This document shows, in pieces, positions 59,901 to 64,000 of a stretch of 64,000 nucleotides of DNA (position 1 is its first letter; the number at the start of each line of letters is the position of its first letter). The DNA lies in the NCBI GenBank assembly GCA_013398955.1, contig VWPU01006159.1, positions 1 to 64,000 of the forward strand, in the 5' to 3' direction. A model generated the notes under the pieces. The model did no database searches, was not told the DNA's origin, and worked only from the letters and a program-made list of their open reading frames with translations. Source of the DNA: Callaeas wilsoni. Taxonomy: Eukaryota > Chordata > Aves > Passeriformes > Callaeidae. The translations under genes were made by a program, and so were the position numbers.

Positions 59901-62618
59901 ATTGACACCTCAGCCTGATTTTGGTGATGAGTCCTGTCTGCTCCTCTCACTGCCACCTCATTTCCCCTCATTAACAGCCCTCCTAATCAGTTGTCACTGG
60001 CTGCCATCTGACACAGCAGCATGAGGACAGGTAAATATGCAGTGGTCTGTGCAGTTAAACACACAAGCCATGGCAGCTCTACACAGAGTAGGTGACCTTT
60101 CCAAAATGTTCCTAAGGGCTGATGGACTCTACTTGCTCTTTTGGTGCAGGTTCTGGCATGACTGAGCTGGACGGGCTGATTGGCGCTGAAGAAAAAGTGA
60201 TTAACAGCAAGAACAAGGTGGATGAAAATGTGGTGAGCTCTCCATCGTTATTTTGTGAAGCTAAACCTGCCGTGGACACTAATTAATAGCATGCTGTGGC
60301 TTGTTTCCGTGTCTCGCTCCTGCTCACAGAATGTCAGTGTGTTCATTATCCATATGGTGTGGGGGAGTCAGTTTGGTGACTACTGTAGGCTCTTAATACT
60401 GATTAGCATCAGAAGGGTGGGAGGGGGAGAGAAGGAGAGAGCTTCAGATCTTTAGCAGTCTGAGAACTCTCTGATTTAGGAATGCTTTTCCCAAGTAGAG
60501 ACCCTTTGATATCCCTTTATTTTCCCTAGGTAGCTCACTGTCTGAACACACTGAATACTGGTGTGTTCCATGTGTGTTCCCACTTATTTTTCATGGCAGG
60601 GAAGGCCTCGCCTTCCTGTGAAGGTGAGTGACCCAGCAGGAATTTTCTCTATCCACAGCGTTAAGAATTCTCTAGGTTCTAGTGAGAGCCACTTCACCTC
60701 AGTTCCATGGGTTTAAAAAATTAAAAATCAGCTTTTGAGTTTCCTTTCAATACTGTTTTAAAGCCACAGGTTAGATCTTGCTTAACAGAAATGCTGGGTC
60801 CAAAGTTAGAACCTATTTTTTTATTGTTTGTATTCTTTGGGGTTTAGTTTGAGGTAGTCTGGAGGTAACTAGCTGTAATACTATCTCTGGTGGCTGTATA
60901 AGAGTTGGAGAACATTCCATACTGTTCAGAGCAGAGGGGAGATGGTAAATGGTCCTGAGCCTTTGCTAGTGTTCATTAAAGGTCTCTTGTCGGTCTTCCT
61001 CTTCCTTCTCCTCCCTGTTTTGTGTGGATCCTTCCATAAAACACTTTTGTGGCCATTTTTAGGTAATTGATGAAACCCTTGATGTGAAGGAAATGATTTT
61101 CAACGCGGAGCGTGTTGGAGGGCTGGTGGATGAGCCGGTACGTTGGTGGCTGCTGACTCCAGGGACTGGCAAATTCCTAAAGCTGGATTTTGATTCCCAT
61201 TTTTACTGAATTTGGGGTTTGGTGCCTGCATGCTGCTCTGGGGGCTCATGCAGAGTGAAACATGGTACAGCCCTTCTGCATAAAGATATAAACAGTGAAC
61301 ACATGTTAGATATTAACCTAACTCCTGCTGCAGAAGTGTTTTGTGGGATAGGGAAGTGATGTGGGCCAGTGTCTGTCCAGAGGTACTAAGTGGGGAAAGA
61401 ATTTTGTGTTCGTAATCCTTTTGATGGAATATTTAGAGGTGGAATACTTAGAGATGATATATATACACTGTCTAGTGTATAATCAGTCATACCCCGATAC
61501 CACAGATGGTTGAAGACCTTACTAGTGGCCATGGTTTAGGTTTGTGTTCAGCAGTGCATCTCCCTCATTGCTCTTCCTCAGCCTGCTCTGTTTTCTTCCC
61601 TCCAGGATAATGACAACTCCCTCCGTGATGACTTCAGCTTCAGCAGCAGTGCCCTTATTGGGCTGTTGGTGATTGCTGTTGCCATAGCTACTGTTATAGT
61701 CATCAGCTTGGTGATGCTGAGGAAGAGGCAGTATGGGACCATCAGCCATGGAATTGTGGAGGTGAGAAACAGCTCCATAACCGAGGATGGAAATAGACAG
61801 TGTTGAATCACGTGTGTGGGGGTAGAGGATGGCAGGAGCTGCCAAGCCATAGACAGTTCTGCTCCTGGCTGGGTAGGAATTAACTCTGTCCCTGCTGACA
61901 CCATCATCGCTCATTCCTCGGTGTGCAGGTGCCAGTCCCCAGTGTGCTGTGCTGGCACCTGCCACTCCAGAGTTGCATTTGCTTATCACTAGGATTCATT
62001 TAGGCTTCCCTGGCTGGCTCAGGGTAGGATTTAGCAGTAAATGAGCTTTTCAGGCAATATCTTTAGCAGGGCAGTCAGTCAGTCAATCCATAGCAATTTG
62101 TCCTCCCGGCTAATTGATGATTAAGATGTCGTGCTTTGCCAAACGCTGAAGAGCAGGCCCTTCTTCCTTGCACATTTCTATGACAGCTTAATGGAGCCCA
62201 GATAAAGCTGCTTTTCCCTTTGTCCCACCCATGCAGGAGATCATAACCTCTTTACTGGTAGAAGTGGGTACCTGATTTGCAGTGTTGGCTGAGCAGTGAC
62301 AGATTTGTGAGAACATCCCCACAGGGGATTGGGTAGGTAGTAGGCATCAGCTCCTGAACAAGTAACTCTGTTAAACAAATTACCTTTTGTAGTTTACCTT
62401 TTTTCCCTGTTTACTGCTCACTACGGTATTCAGTCAGTGTTTGTCTATTGCCTCTTGTTCTGTGGAATCAATCCTGGAAGTGTCTCCTTGACCAGTATCG
62501 TGTGTTTTTTCCAAAGGTTGACCCGATGCTCACCCCCGAGGAGCGGCATCTGAGCAAGATGCAAAACCATGGCTACGAGAATCCCACTTACAAATACCTG
62601 GAGCAGATGCAGATATAA
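17914..62618 (+). CDS. APLP2: APLP2, amyloid precursor-like protein 2 (whole gene, 18 coding exons)
   Basis: Type I membrane glycoprotein of the APP family. In vertebrates it acts at the cell surface and in the secretory pathway in adhesion, heparin and metal binding, synapse function and MHC class I trafficking, and is shed and then cut in the membrane by secretases. The exons listed separately join in frame to 751 codons, close to the mammalian long form (763). Order: signal peptide (1-23), E1 (about 28-190), acidic region (about 207-290), Kunitz domain (298-348), E2 (about 355-545), variable linker (about 560-680), transmembrane helix (about 682-704), cytoplasmic tail with YENPTY (738-743). 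All introns are GT-AG. Start at 17914 gives a good Kozak context and a complete signal peptide; a second in-frame ATG at 17926 is possible. Identification is based on strong similarity along the whole length. Known vertebrate gene order places ST14 downstream, outside the window. Confidence 0.97.
17995..18075 (+). other. Possible in-frame extension of exon 1 (alternative donor)
   Basis: A strong donor, GAG|GTAAGC, lies at 18075/18076. The 81 nt between the usual exon 1 end and this site have no stop and keep frame. Using it would insert 27 residues rich in Gly, Arg and Ala, including one Cys and a basic RRRE end, between the signal peptide and the E1 domain. No APLP2 protein I know carries such an insert, so this is a hypothesis from splice-site strength only. 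Confidence 0.25.
18001..18039 (+). repeat. Three tandem copies of a 13-bp GC-rich unit
   Basis: GGGCGGGCTGCCG is repeated three times without mismatch, followed by a partial copy (GGGC), starting 7 nt inside intron 1. The unit supplies GGG runs at regular spacing, so a G-quadruplex could form on the coding strand. Intronic G runs near weak donors are known to help splicing through hnRNP H/F. Confidence 0.9.
18511..18538. repeat. Palindromic (TG)4(TA)6(CA)4 microsatellite
   Basis: Four TG, six TA and four CA dinucleotides form a perfect 28-bp palindrome, followed by further CA/TA-rich sequence to about 18560. It can adopt cruciform or Z-DNA forms and is likely to vary in length between individuals. 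Confidence 0.85.
22516..22541 (+). repeat. TA/CA dinucleotide repeat
   Basis: A short (AT)n run followed by ATGCACACACACACA in intron 1. A simple microsatellite. Confidence 0.75.
28652..28669 (+). repeat. Poly-T tract (18 T)
   Basis: Eighteen consecutive T in intron 1. It could be the tail of an old minus-strand retroposon, but no element body is recognisable beside it. Confidence 0.85.
33015..33180 (+). mobile_element. MIR-type (CORE-SINE) relic
   Basis: The segment GTGACCTTAGGCAAGTCACT followed by TGACTTTGTGCCTCAGTTT (33077-33115) closely matches the conserved core and 3' part of mammalian MIR, a tRNA-derived SINE active in early amniotes. The following CTCCCTTTCCTGGGATAGG also fits MIR-related 3' sequence. 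The tRNA-like head is degraded, and the outer limits are approximate. Confidence 0.75.
38595..38618. repeat. Inverted repeat with paired GATA motifs
   Basis: CTTATCTC and GAGATAAG form an 8-bp inverted repeat with an 8-base spacer. Each arm contains AGATAAG, the GATA-factor consensus, in opposite orientation. It lies about 1.2 kb before exon 2. Function as an enhancer is only a suggestion. Confidence 0.45.
39855..40028 (+). CDS. APLP2: APLP2 exon 2 (E1 growth-factor-like domain)
   Basis: Encodes residues 28-85 (58 codons, phase 0 at both ends), beginning [20 protein letters not shown]. It contains three Cys (AMFC, KSC, QYC) of the growth-factor-like fold, and the conserved QTGKWEPD motif. 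The acceptor is TTCACAG|GCC and the donor GAG|GTGAGA. This N-terminal E1 half binds heparin and takes part in dimerisation in the family. Confidence 0.97.
40029..41252 (+). other. APLP2: APLP2 intron 2, with a possible tRNA-SINE relic
   Basis: No extra exon seen. Around 40238-40312 the minus strand reads CAGCTCAGGGGTAGAACACT, which resembles the A-box of a tRNA promoter. A proper anticodon arm and B-box are missing, so it is not a tRNA gene; it could be a worn tRNA-derived SINE head. A nine-T tract lies near 40591-40600. Confidence 0.45.
41253..41382 (+). CDS. APLP2: APLP2 exon 3 (E1, heparin-binding loop)
   Basis: Encodes residues 86-128 plus the first base of codon 129. It holds the Cys-flanked basic loop CKRGKKQCK (108-116), the family's E1 heparin-binding loop, then [12 protein letters not shown]. 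The HTH-containing segment resembles APP more than what I recall of human APLP2, which appears two residues shorter there. The acceptor is CCCCAG|ATG and the donor G|GTGAGT, phase 1. Confidence 0.97.
41383..44440 (+). other. APLP2: APLP2 intron 3, with a possible MIR relic
   Basis: About 3.1 kb with no further exon seen. At roughly 42330-42475 the sequence (TATAGATGTGGAAATTCAG, then about 100 diverged bases) resembles the minus strand of a MIR-type SINE, but divergence is high. The rest shows nothing recognisable. Confidence 0.4.
44441..44553 (+). CDS. APLP2: APLP2 exon 4 (E1, copper-binding domain, first part)
   Basis: Completes codon 129 and encodes to residue 166. It begins [15 protein letters not shown] and contains [10 protein letters not shown], whose three His (157, 159, 161) align with the copper ligands of APP. 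The donor is GAG|GTAATG, phase 0. Confidence 0.97.
44554..46053 (+). other. APLP2: APLP2 intron 4, with a possible tRNA-SINE relic
   Basis: No exon seen. At about 44770-44835 the bases ATCACAGAGCTAGGAATTGA and CTTTAACCAATGG resemble the minus strand of MIR-like, tRNA-derived SINE heads. The remaining intron is plain AT-rich sequence with T-rich tracts near 45050-45075. Confidence 0.4.
46054..46223 (+). CDS. APLP2: APLP2 exon 5 (end of E1, start of acidic region)
   Basis: Encodes residues 167-222 plus two bases of codon 223. It contains the conserved [20 protein letters not shown] block that ends E1, with Cys pairs as in the family. Then comes a short acidic run [14 protein letters not shown]. 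This acidic run is shorter than the one I recall from mammalian APLP2. The acceptor is CCTTTCAG|GCC and the donor AG|GTAGAG, phase 2. Confidence 0.97.
46224..47096 (+). other. APLP2: APLP2 intron 5
   Basis: About 870 bases, nearly half of it a CR1 LINE copy (46441-46826) in sense orientation. No additional exon seen. The acceptor region is CCCTCCAG. Confidence 0.8.
46441..46826 (+). mobile_element. CR1 LINE, 3'-end fragment (about 390 bp)
   Basis: The longest CR1 copy in the window. It shows the usual block order: GGTCATTCAGCCTTGAGAAG, GAGAGCTGGAGAGGGTCTTT, GACAAGGGGGAATGGCTTCA, then GCTGTGGCTGCCCCATTCCC, TTGGATGGGGCTTGGAGCAA, and the terminal CATCCAAACCATTCTGGGAT. It covers only the CR1 3' region without intact coding capacity. 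Confidence 0.93.
47097..47314 (+). CDS. APLP2: APLP2 exon 6 (acidic region)
   Basis: Completes codon 223 (Ser) and encodes to residue 295 plus the first base of codon 296. It carries [14 protein letters not shown], then a dense Glu/Asp stretch, then [20 protein letters not shown]. The Tyr-rich acidic motif is typical of APLP2. The exon ends AAA T|GTAAGA, phase 1, the same phase as the end of exon 7, so exon 7 can be skipped without loss of frame. Confidence 0.96.
47315..48899 (+). other. APLP2: APLP2 intron 6
   Basis: About 1.6 kb between exon 6 and the Kunitz exon. I see no further exon or recognisable repeat. Splicing signals in it should influence Kunitz exon inclusion, but no element can be named from sequence alone. 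Confidence 0.7.
48900..49067 (+). CDS. APLP2: APLP2 exon 7 (Kunitz protease-inhibitor cassette)
   Basis: 168 nt, 56 codons (296-351), phase 1 at both ends, hence a frame-neutral cassette. Six Cys at 298, 307, 323, 331, 344 and 348 show the Kunitz/BPTI spacing. The reactive-site loop is [11 protein letters not shown] with Arg308 at P1, predicting inhibition of trypsin-like serine proteases. The signature [13 protein letters not shown] follows. In mammals this exon is alternatively spliced. Here inclusion gives Ser296 at the entry junction and a Met at the exit; skipping joins Lys295 to a Leu codon. Confidence 0.97.
49068..51025 (+). other. APLP2: APLP2 intron 7
   Basis: About 2 kb. I searched for an APP-like OX-2 exon after the Kunitz exon and found none, in line with APLP2 lacking it. 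No repeat recognised. Confidence 0.65.
51026..51141 (+). CDS. APLP2: APLP2 exon 8 (start of E2)
   Basis: Encodes residues 352-390, completing a split first codon. It contains [20 protein letters not shown], then [18 protein letters not shown], the start of the helical E2 domain. The acceptor is TTCATGCAG|TG. Compared with what I recall of the human protein, several Pro-rich residues (IPPTPL) before PTND are absent at this junction, so the acceptor choice may differ. The donor is CGG|GTGAGT, phase 0. Confidence 0.94.
51142..51726 (+). other. APLP2: APLP2 intron 8
   Basis: 585 bases, of which about 225 are a CR1 3' fragment (51325-51551) in sense orientation. The acceptor is CCTGTCCAG. Nothing else recognised. 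Confidence 0.8.
51325..51551 (+). mobile_element. CR1 LINE, 3'-end fragment
   Basis: Shows GGAAGAAATTCTTTACTCAG, AGTGTTTAAGGCCAGGTTAG, GGTGTCCCTGCCCATGGCAG, and the terminal CAAACCCTTCTTGGATTCTG. It is a truncated, non-coding copy inside intron 8. Confidence 0.92.
51727..51801 (+). CDS. APLP2: APLP2 exon 9 (E2 helix)
   Basis: 75 nt, 25 codons (391-415), phase 0 at both ends, encoding [20 protein letters not shown] and QTLIQ. This is a highly conserved charged helix of E2. The acceptor is CCTGTCCAG and the donor CAG|GTAAGA. Confidence 0.97.
51802..52964 (+). other. APLP2: APLP2 intron 9, with a possible tRNA-SINE relic
   Basis: About 1.2 kb with no further exon. Around 52028-52110 the sequence AATTTCAGACCTTTGGCCTG and ACACTAACCACTGGCCTCAG resembles the minus-strand head of a MIR-like tRNA-derived SINE. 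Confidence 0.4.
52965..53123 (+). CDS. APLP2: APLP2 exon 10 (E2 core)
   Basis: 159 nt, 53 codons (416-468), phase 0. It starts [20 protein letters not shown] and includes [20 protein letters not shown] and [12 protein letters not shown]. This is the most conserved part of the family's E2 helical bundle, involved in dimerisation and heparin binding. The donor is CGT|GTGAGT. Confidence 0.98.
53124..53569 (+). other. APLP2: APLP2 intron 10
   Basis: 446 bases. A short direct repeat of GTGTTCTGAGTCA occurs at about 53370 and 53400. No exon or mobile element seen. Confidence 0.7.
53570..53698 (+). CDS. APLP2: APLP2 exon 11 (E2 core)
   Basis: 129 nt, 43 codons (469-511), phase 0. It encodes [20 protein letters not shown], then [20 protein letters not shown] and KSQ. 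The basic residues and His cluster belong to the E2 heparin/metal-binding surface known from APP. The acceptor is GTCCTGCAG and the donor CAG|GTATGA. Confidence 0.98.
53699..56034 (+). other. APLP2: APLP2 intron 11
   Basis: About 2.3 kb. Short open frames exist but none resembles APLP2 or any known domain. A phrase near 55885 (GAGAGTTGGACTCGATGGCT) recalls CR1 but is too short to call. Confidence 0.65.
56035..56134 (+). CDS. APLP2: APLP2 exon 12 (end of E2)
   Basis: Encodes residues 512-544 plus the first base of codon 545: [36 protein letters not shown] at 524-526 is an N-glycosylation sequon that is also present in the human protein. The acceptor is TCTGCAG|GTG and the donor G|GTGAGT, phase 1. 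Confidence 0.97.
56135..56673 (+). other. APLP2: APLP2 intron 12
   Basis: 539 bases with no exon or recognisable repeat. The acceptor has a good pyrimidine tract, CCTCTTATTTCTTTCAG. Confidence 0.7.
56674..56844 (+). CDS. APLP2: APLP2 exon 13 (linker after E2)
   Basis: Encodes residues 545-601 plus one base. It includes [34 protein letters not shown], then [20 protein letters not shown]. The last part differs from the Pro/His/Phe-rich segment I recall in mammals and seems several residues longer. The donor is G|GTATGT, phase 1. The end phase matches the end of exon 14, so exon 13 can join exon 15 directly. Confidence 0.95.
56845..57413 (+). other. APLP2: APLP2 intron 13
   Basis: 569 bases. 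It ends in a long pyrimidine tract before TGCTAG, which should favour use of the following micro-exon. T-rich and TG-rich stretches near 57190-57260 could bind splicing regulators, but this is only a possibility. Confidence 0.7.
57414..57449 (+). CDS. APLP2: APLP2 exon 14 (36-nt cassette exon)
   Basis: 36 nt encoding [12 protein letters not shown] (602-613), phase 1 at both ends. It matches the 12-residue insert that separates the long and short mammalian forms (human DTQPELYHPMKK). The acceptor tract is strong, but the donor G|GTTGGT is poor at +3, which fits alternative use. When skipped, PESE joins GSG to give an acidic Ser-Gly context; when included, this context is interrupted. Confidence 0.92.
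57450..60149 (+). other. APLP2: APLP2 intron 14
   Basis: 2.7 kb, the third-longest intron of the gene. T-rich and TG-rich sequence follows the micro-exon (57600-57660, 58440-58500). No exon, repeat family or RNA gene recognised. Confidence 0.65.
60150..60232 (+). CDS. APLP2: APLP2 exon 15 (juxtamembrane linker)
   Basis: Encodes residues 614-641: [28 protein letters not shown]. The Ser-Gly at its start is the glycosaminoglycan attachment position described for APLP2 forms lacking exon 14. The acceptor is TTGGTGCAG|GT and the donor GTG|GTGAGC, phase 0. Confidence 0.96.
60233..61062 (+). other. APLP2: APLP2 intron 15
   Basis: 830 bases with no exon or mobile element seen. The acceptor is GGCCATTTTTAG. 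Confidence 0.7.
61063..61137 (+). CDS. APLP2: APLP2 exon 16 (juxtamembrane ectodomain)
   Basis: 75 nt, 25 codons (642-666), phase 0: [45 protein letters not shown] is a conserved APLP2 signature next to the shedding region. The donor is CCG|GTACGT. Confidence 0.96.
61138..61605 (+). other. APLP2: APLP2 intron 16
   Basis: 468 bases, with a short TA run near 61457-61467. No exon seen. The acceptor is CTTCCCTCCAG. Confidence 0.7.
61606..61761 (+). CDS. APLP2: APLP2 exon 17 (transmembrane helix)
   Basis: 156 nt, 52 codons (667-718), phase 0. The start [15 protein letters not shown] is juxtamembrane. [20 protein letters not shown] begins the single membrane span (about 682-704), followed by the stop-transfer RKR and [11 protein letters not shown]. 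In the family this region is cut by gamma-secretase to release the cytoplasmic fragment. The span matches what I recall of the human one. Confidence 0.98.
61762..62516 (+). other. APLP2: APLP2 intron 17
   Basis: 755 bases with no exon or mobile element seen. The acceptor TTTTTTCCAAAG has a purine-rich end but an adequate T run. Confidence 0.7.
62517..62618 (+). CDS. APLP2: APLP2 exon 18 (cytoplasmic tail and stop)
   Basis: Encodes residues 719-751 and TAA at 62616-62618: [39 protein letters not shown] (738-743) is the NPxY signal for endocytosis and for PTB-domain adaptors such as Fe65, Mint/X11 and Dab1. Thr724 in the TPEE motif corresponds to the phosphorylation site studied in APP. The tail is essentially identical to the human one, differing at one residue that I can see. 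Confidence 0.98.
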   Translation, partial: VDPMLTPEERHLSKMQNHGYENPTYKYLEQMQI

Positions 62619-64000
62619 GAGAGATGAAGATAGAATAGCCCTGATGGGAAACGGTGCAGGGCAAAGGGCCAAAGTGGTCCAGTGTTTTGAATCAACTACT
62701 GACCAACAGTTGCTTCAAGAGGACTTCATCTTACATTCAGAACTCCTGGATCATTAAGACTATAATTACTACTGTAGAGTTGCAATTTCCATTCTTTTAA
62801 ATGGGTGAAGAAATGATAATATAACAATATGATATATAAATCTCCTTAAATGGGAAAAATGGATCTATTGCAGATATTTGACTGAGATGTAGGTTTTTTT
62901 TTTAATTATCTGAAAAATACCAGTTCTGTTGTACTGTTGTCTGATACAAGCTCTATATATATAAATTGGGAAATGTTGATTTTTATTTCTGATAGACCAC
63001 CTGTATATTGAGGGTTGTTTGTACCAGCCCATCTTGAAAAAAGGAGACAGTTGTGGCTCTTCAGTCATTTGGGCTTTTATATATAAAGCATTATTCTTTT
63101 TTCCTTTTTTTTTAAAGTGAATTTCACTAGGAGTTGCAAAGAGATTAATTTAGGGATAGGAGCTATTACAACATAAGAAAGGAAGCAGTTGGGAATGGTA
63201 ACTAACAAAATTCCTTATAATGAGAAAAAAAAAGAGAAAGAGAAAAAAAAAGAAAAAAGCCCATCCTCATATGCCAGTGGTGTGCACCCTGCTGCTTAGC
63301 AGCTTGGGCTCTAGGAATCAAGACTCCCTGGAGGCAAGGAGTTAAAAGGCTTCTAGCATCTCTGTTTATAGTTATTCTAGTAGAATGTTAGAACATGATT
63401 TGTGCATACCAGGGTCTGCACATTCCTCTTCCAGATTCAGTTCTGCTCTAGAGTTGGAAGTTCTGGTATTGAATTGAAATCCTCTGTTCTCAGCCAGTTT
63501 CCTTCAGTACTCACCTGGCATTAACAGCCCCCTCTTGCTACTACTTTCTAATTTCCCCAGCTCTCCCACCTCACCAACATGGTAAGTAGTTAAGAGCCGC
63601 AGGTTTTTGAGCTTTTGCATCTCCCTGGTTGATGTAGGGCCAGAAATGACAAATCACTGCAATAACTGGGACCTTGGGAGCTGACAAACACAGAGCACTC
63701 TTAGCTGGGGAGGGAAGAGAGTGACATGTTGGGAAAGGGATGCTGCCTGCTTTCAGGGAAATGGGATGCATAGGCCCCAGGAAGACCAAAAGGGGCATTG
63801 TTCCACTCACCATCATCATGTCTTTGTAATGCTTGTATAGTTGGTGTTAATGCTCACAGCTTTTTTTAAATCTGGGGGTTCTGGTAACCTGTGGTGTATT
63901 TTTTCTATTTTCCCTGTGACTTTATTTTTTCTTCCCCTTTCTGTGTTTCTTCCCACTATGCACAGATTTACCTGCAAACTCCTTAGTGTGGTCTGTGGGG
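62619..64000 (+). other. APLP2: APLP2 3' UTR (incomplete)
   Basis: Sequence after the stop codon. I found no AATAAA or ATTAAA up to the end of the window; TATAAA variants occur near 62836, 62958 and 63080. The main cleavage site therefore either uses a variant signal or lies beyond 64000. Open frames here are short and unsupported. A purine-rich tract lies at 63222-63259. Confidence 0.65.
63222..63259 (+). repeat. A-rich purine tract
   Basis: Thirty-eight consecutive purines made of A runs broken by single G residues, within the APLP2 3' UTR. A simple low-complexity repeat that may vary in length. Confidence 0.85.

Noticed and set aside
61522..61989. Minus-strand frame of 155 codons
   Set aside because: It is the antisense shadow of exon 17 and its flanks; no independent features.
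1..64000. CRISPR array, phage, plasmid or integrated virus
   Set aside because: No regularly spaced repeats, viral gene frames or long terminal repeats were seen; the window is ordinary vertebrate DNA.

Overview
This window looks like vertebrate, most probably bird, genomic DNA. It has long introns with GT-AG splice sites, two CpG islands, and CR1 LINE 3' ends of the avian/archosaur type. It carries one complete, recognisable protein-coding gene: APLP2 (amyloid precursor-like protein 2) on the + strand. The species cannot be fixed from sequence reading alone.

Layout. Bases 1-800 are a GC-rich CpG island with CCAAT boxes, a YY1-type motif and minus-strand splice-donor-like sites. It looks like the 5' end of a gene running leftward out of the window; known vertebrate gene order suggests PRDM10, but no coding exon of it is present. 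Bases 960-17520 are intergenic, with no gene I can support and two CR1 fragments. Bases 17520-18240 are the APLP2 CpG-island promoter and first exon. Intron 1 is about 21.9 kb (17995-39854) and holds simple repeats and a MIR-type SINE relic. Exons 2-18 lie between 39855 and 62618. The rest, 62619-64000, is 3' UTR with no canonical poly(A) signal that I could find, so the transcript probably continues past the window.

The gene. Joining 18 exons by eye gives an uninterrupted 751-codon reading frame. Its parts are a signal peptide, an E1 region (growth-factor-like and copper-binding domains), an acidic stretch, a Kunitz protease-inhibitor domain on its own 168-nt cassette exon, the helical E2 domain, a variable juxtamembrane region containing a 36-nt cassette exon, a transmembrane helix, and a cytoplasmic tail with the YENPTY sorting motif. 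All exon junctions keep frame, and both cassette exons are multiples of three.

Most worth checking. Exon 1 uses a weak donor (GTGTGG), while a much better donor lies 81 nt downstream and in frame; its use would insert 27 residues just after the signal peptide. The 36-nt exon appears to interrupt an acidic Ser-Gly glycosaminoglycan-attachment context, as described for mammalian APLP2. I found no sign of a new multi-gene system, phage, CRISPR array or integrated virus.
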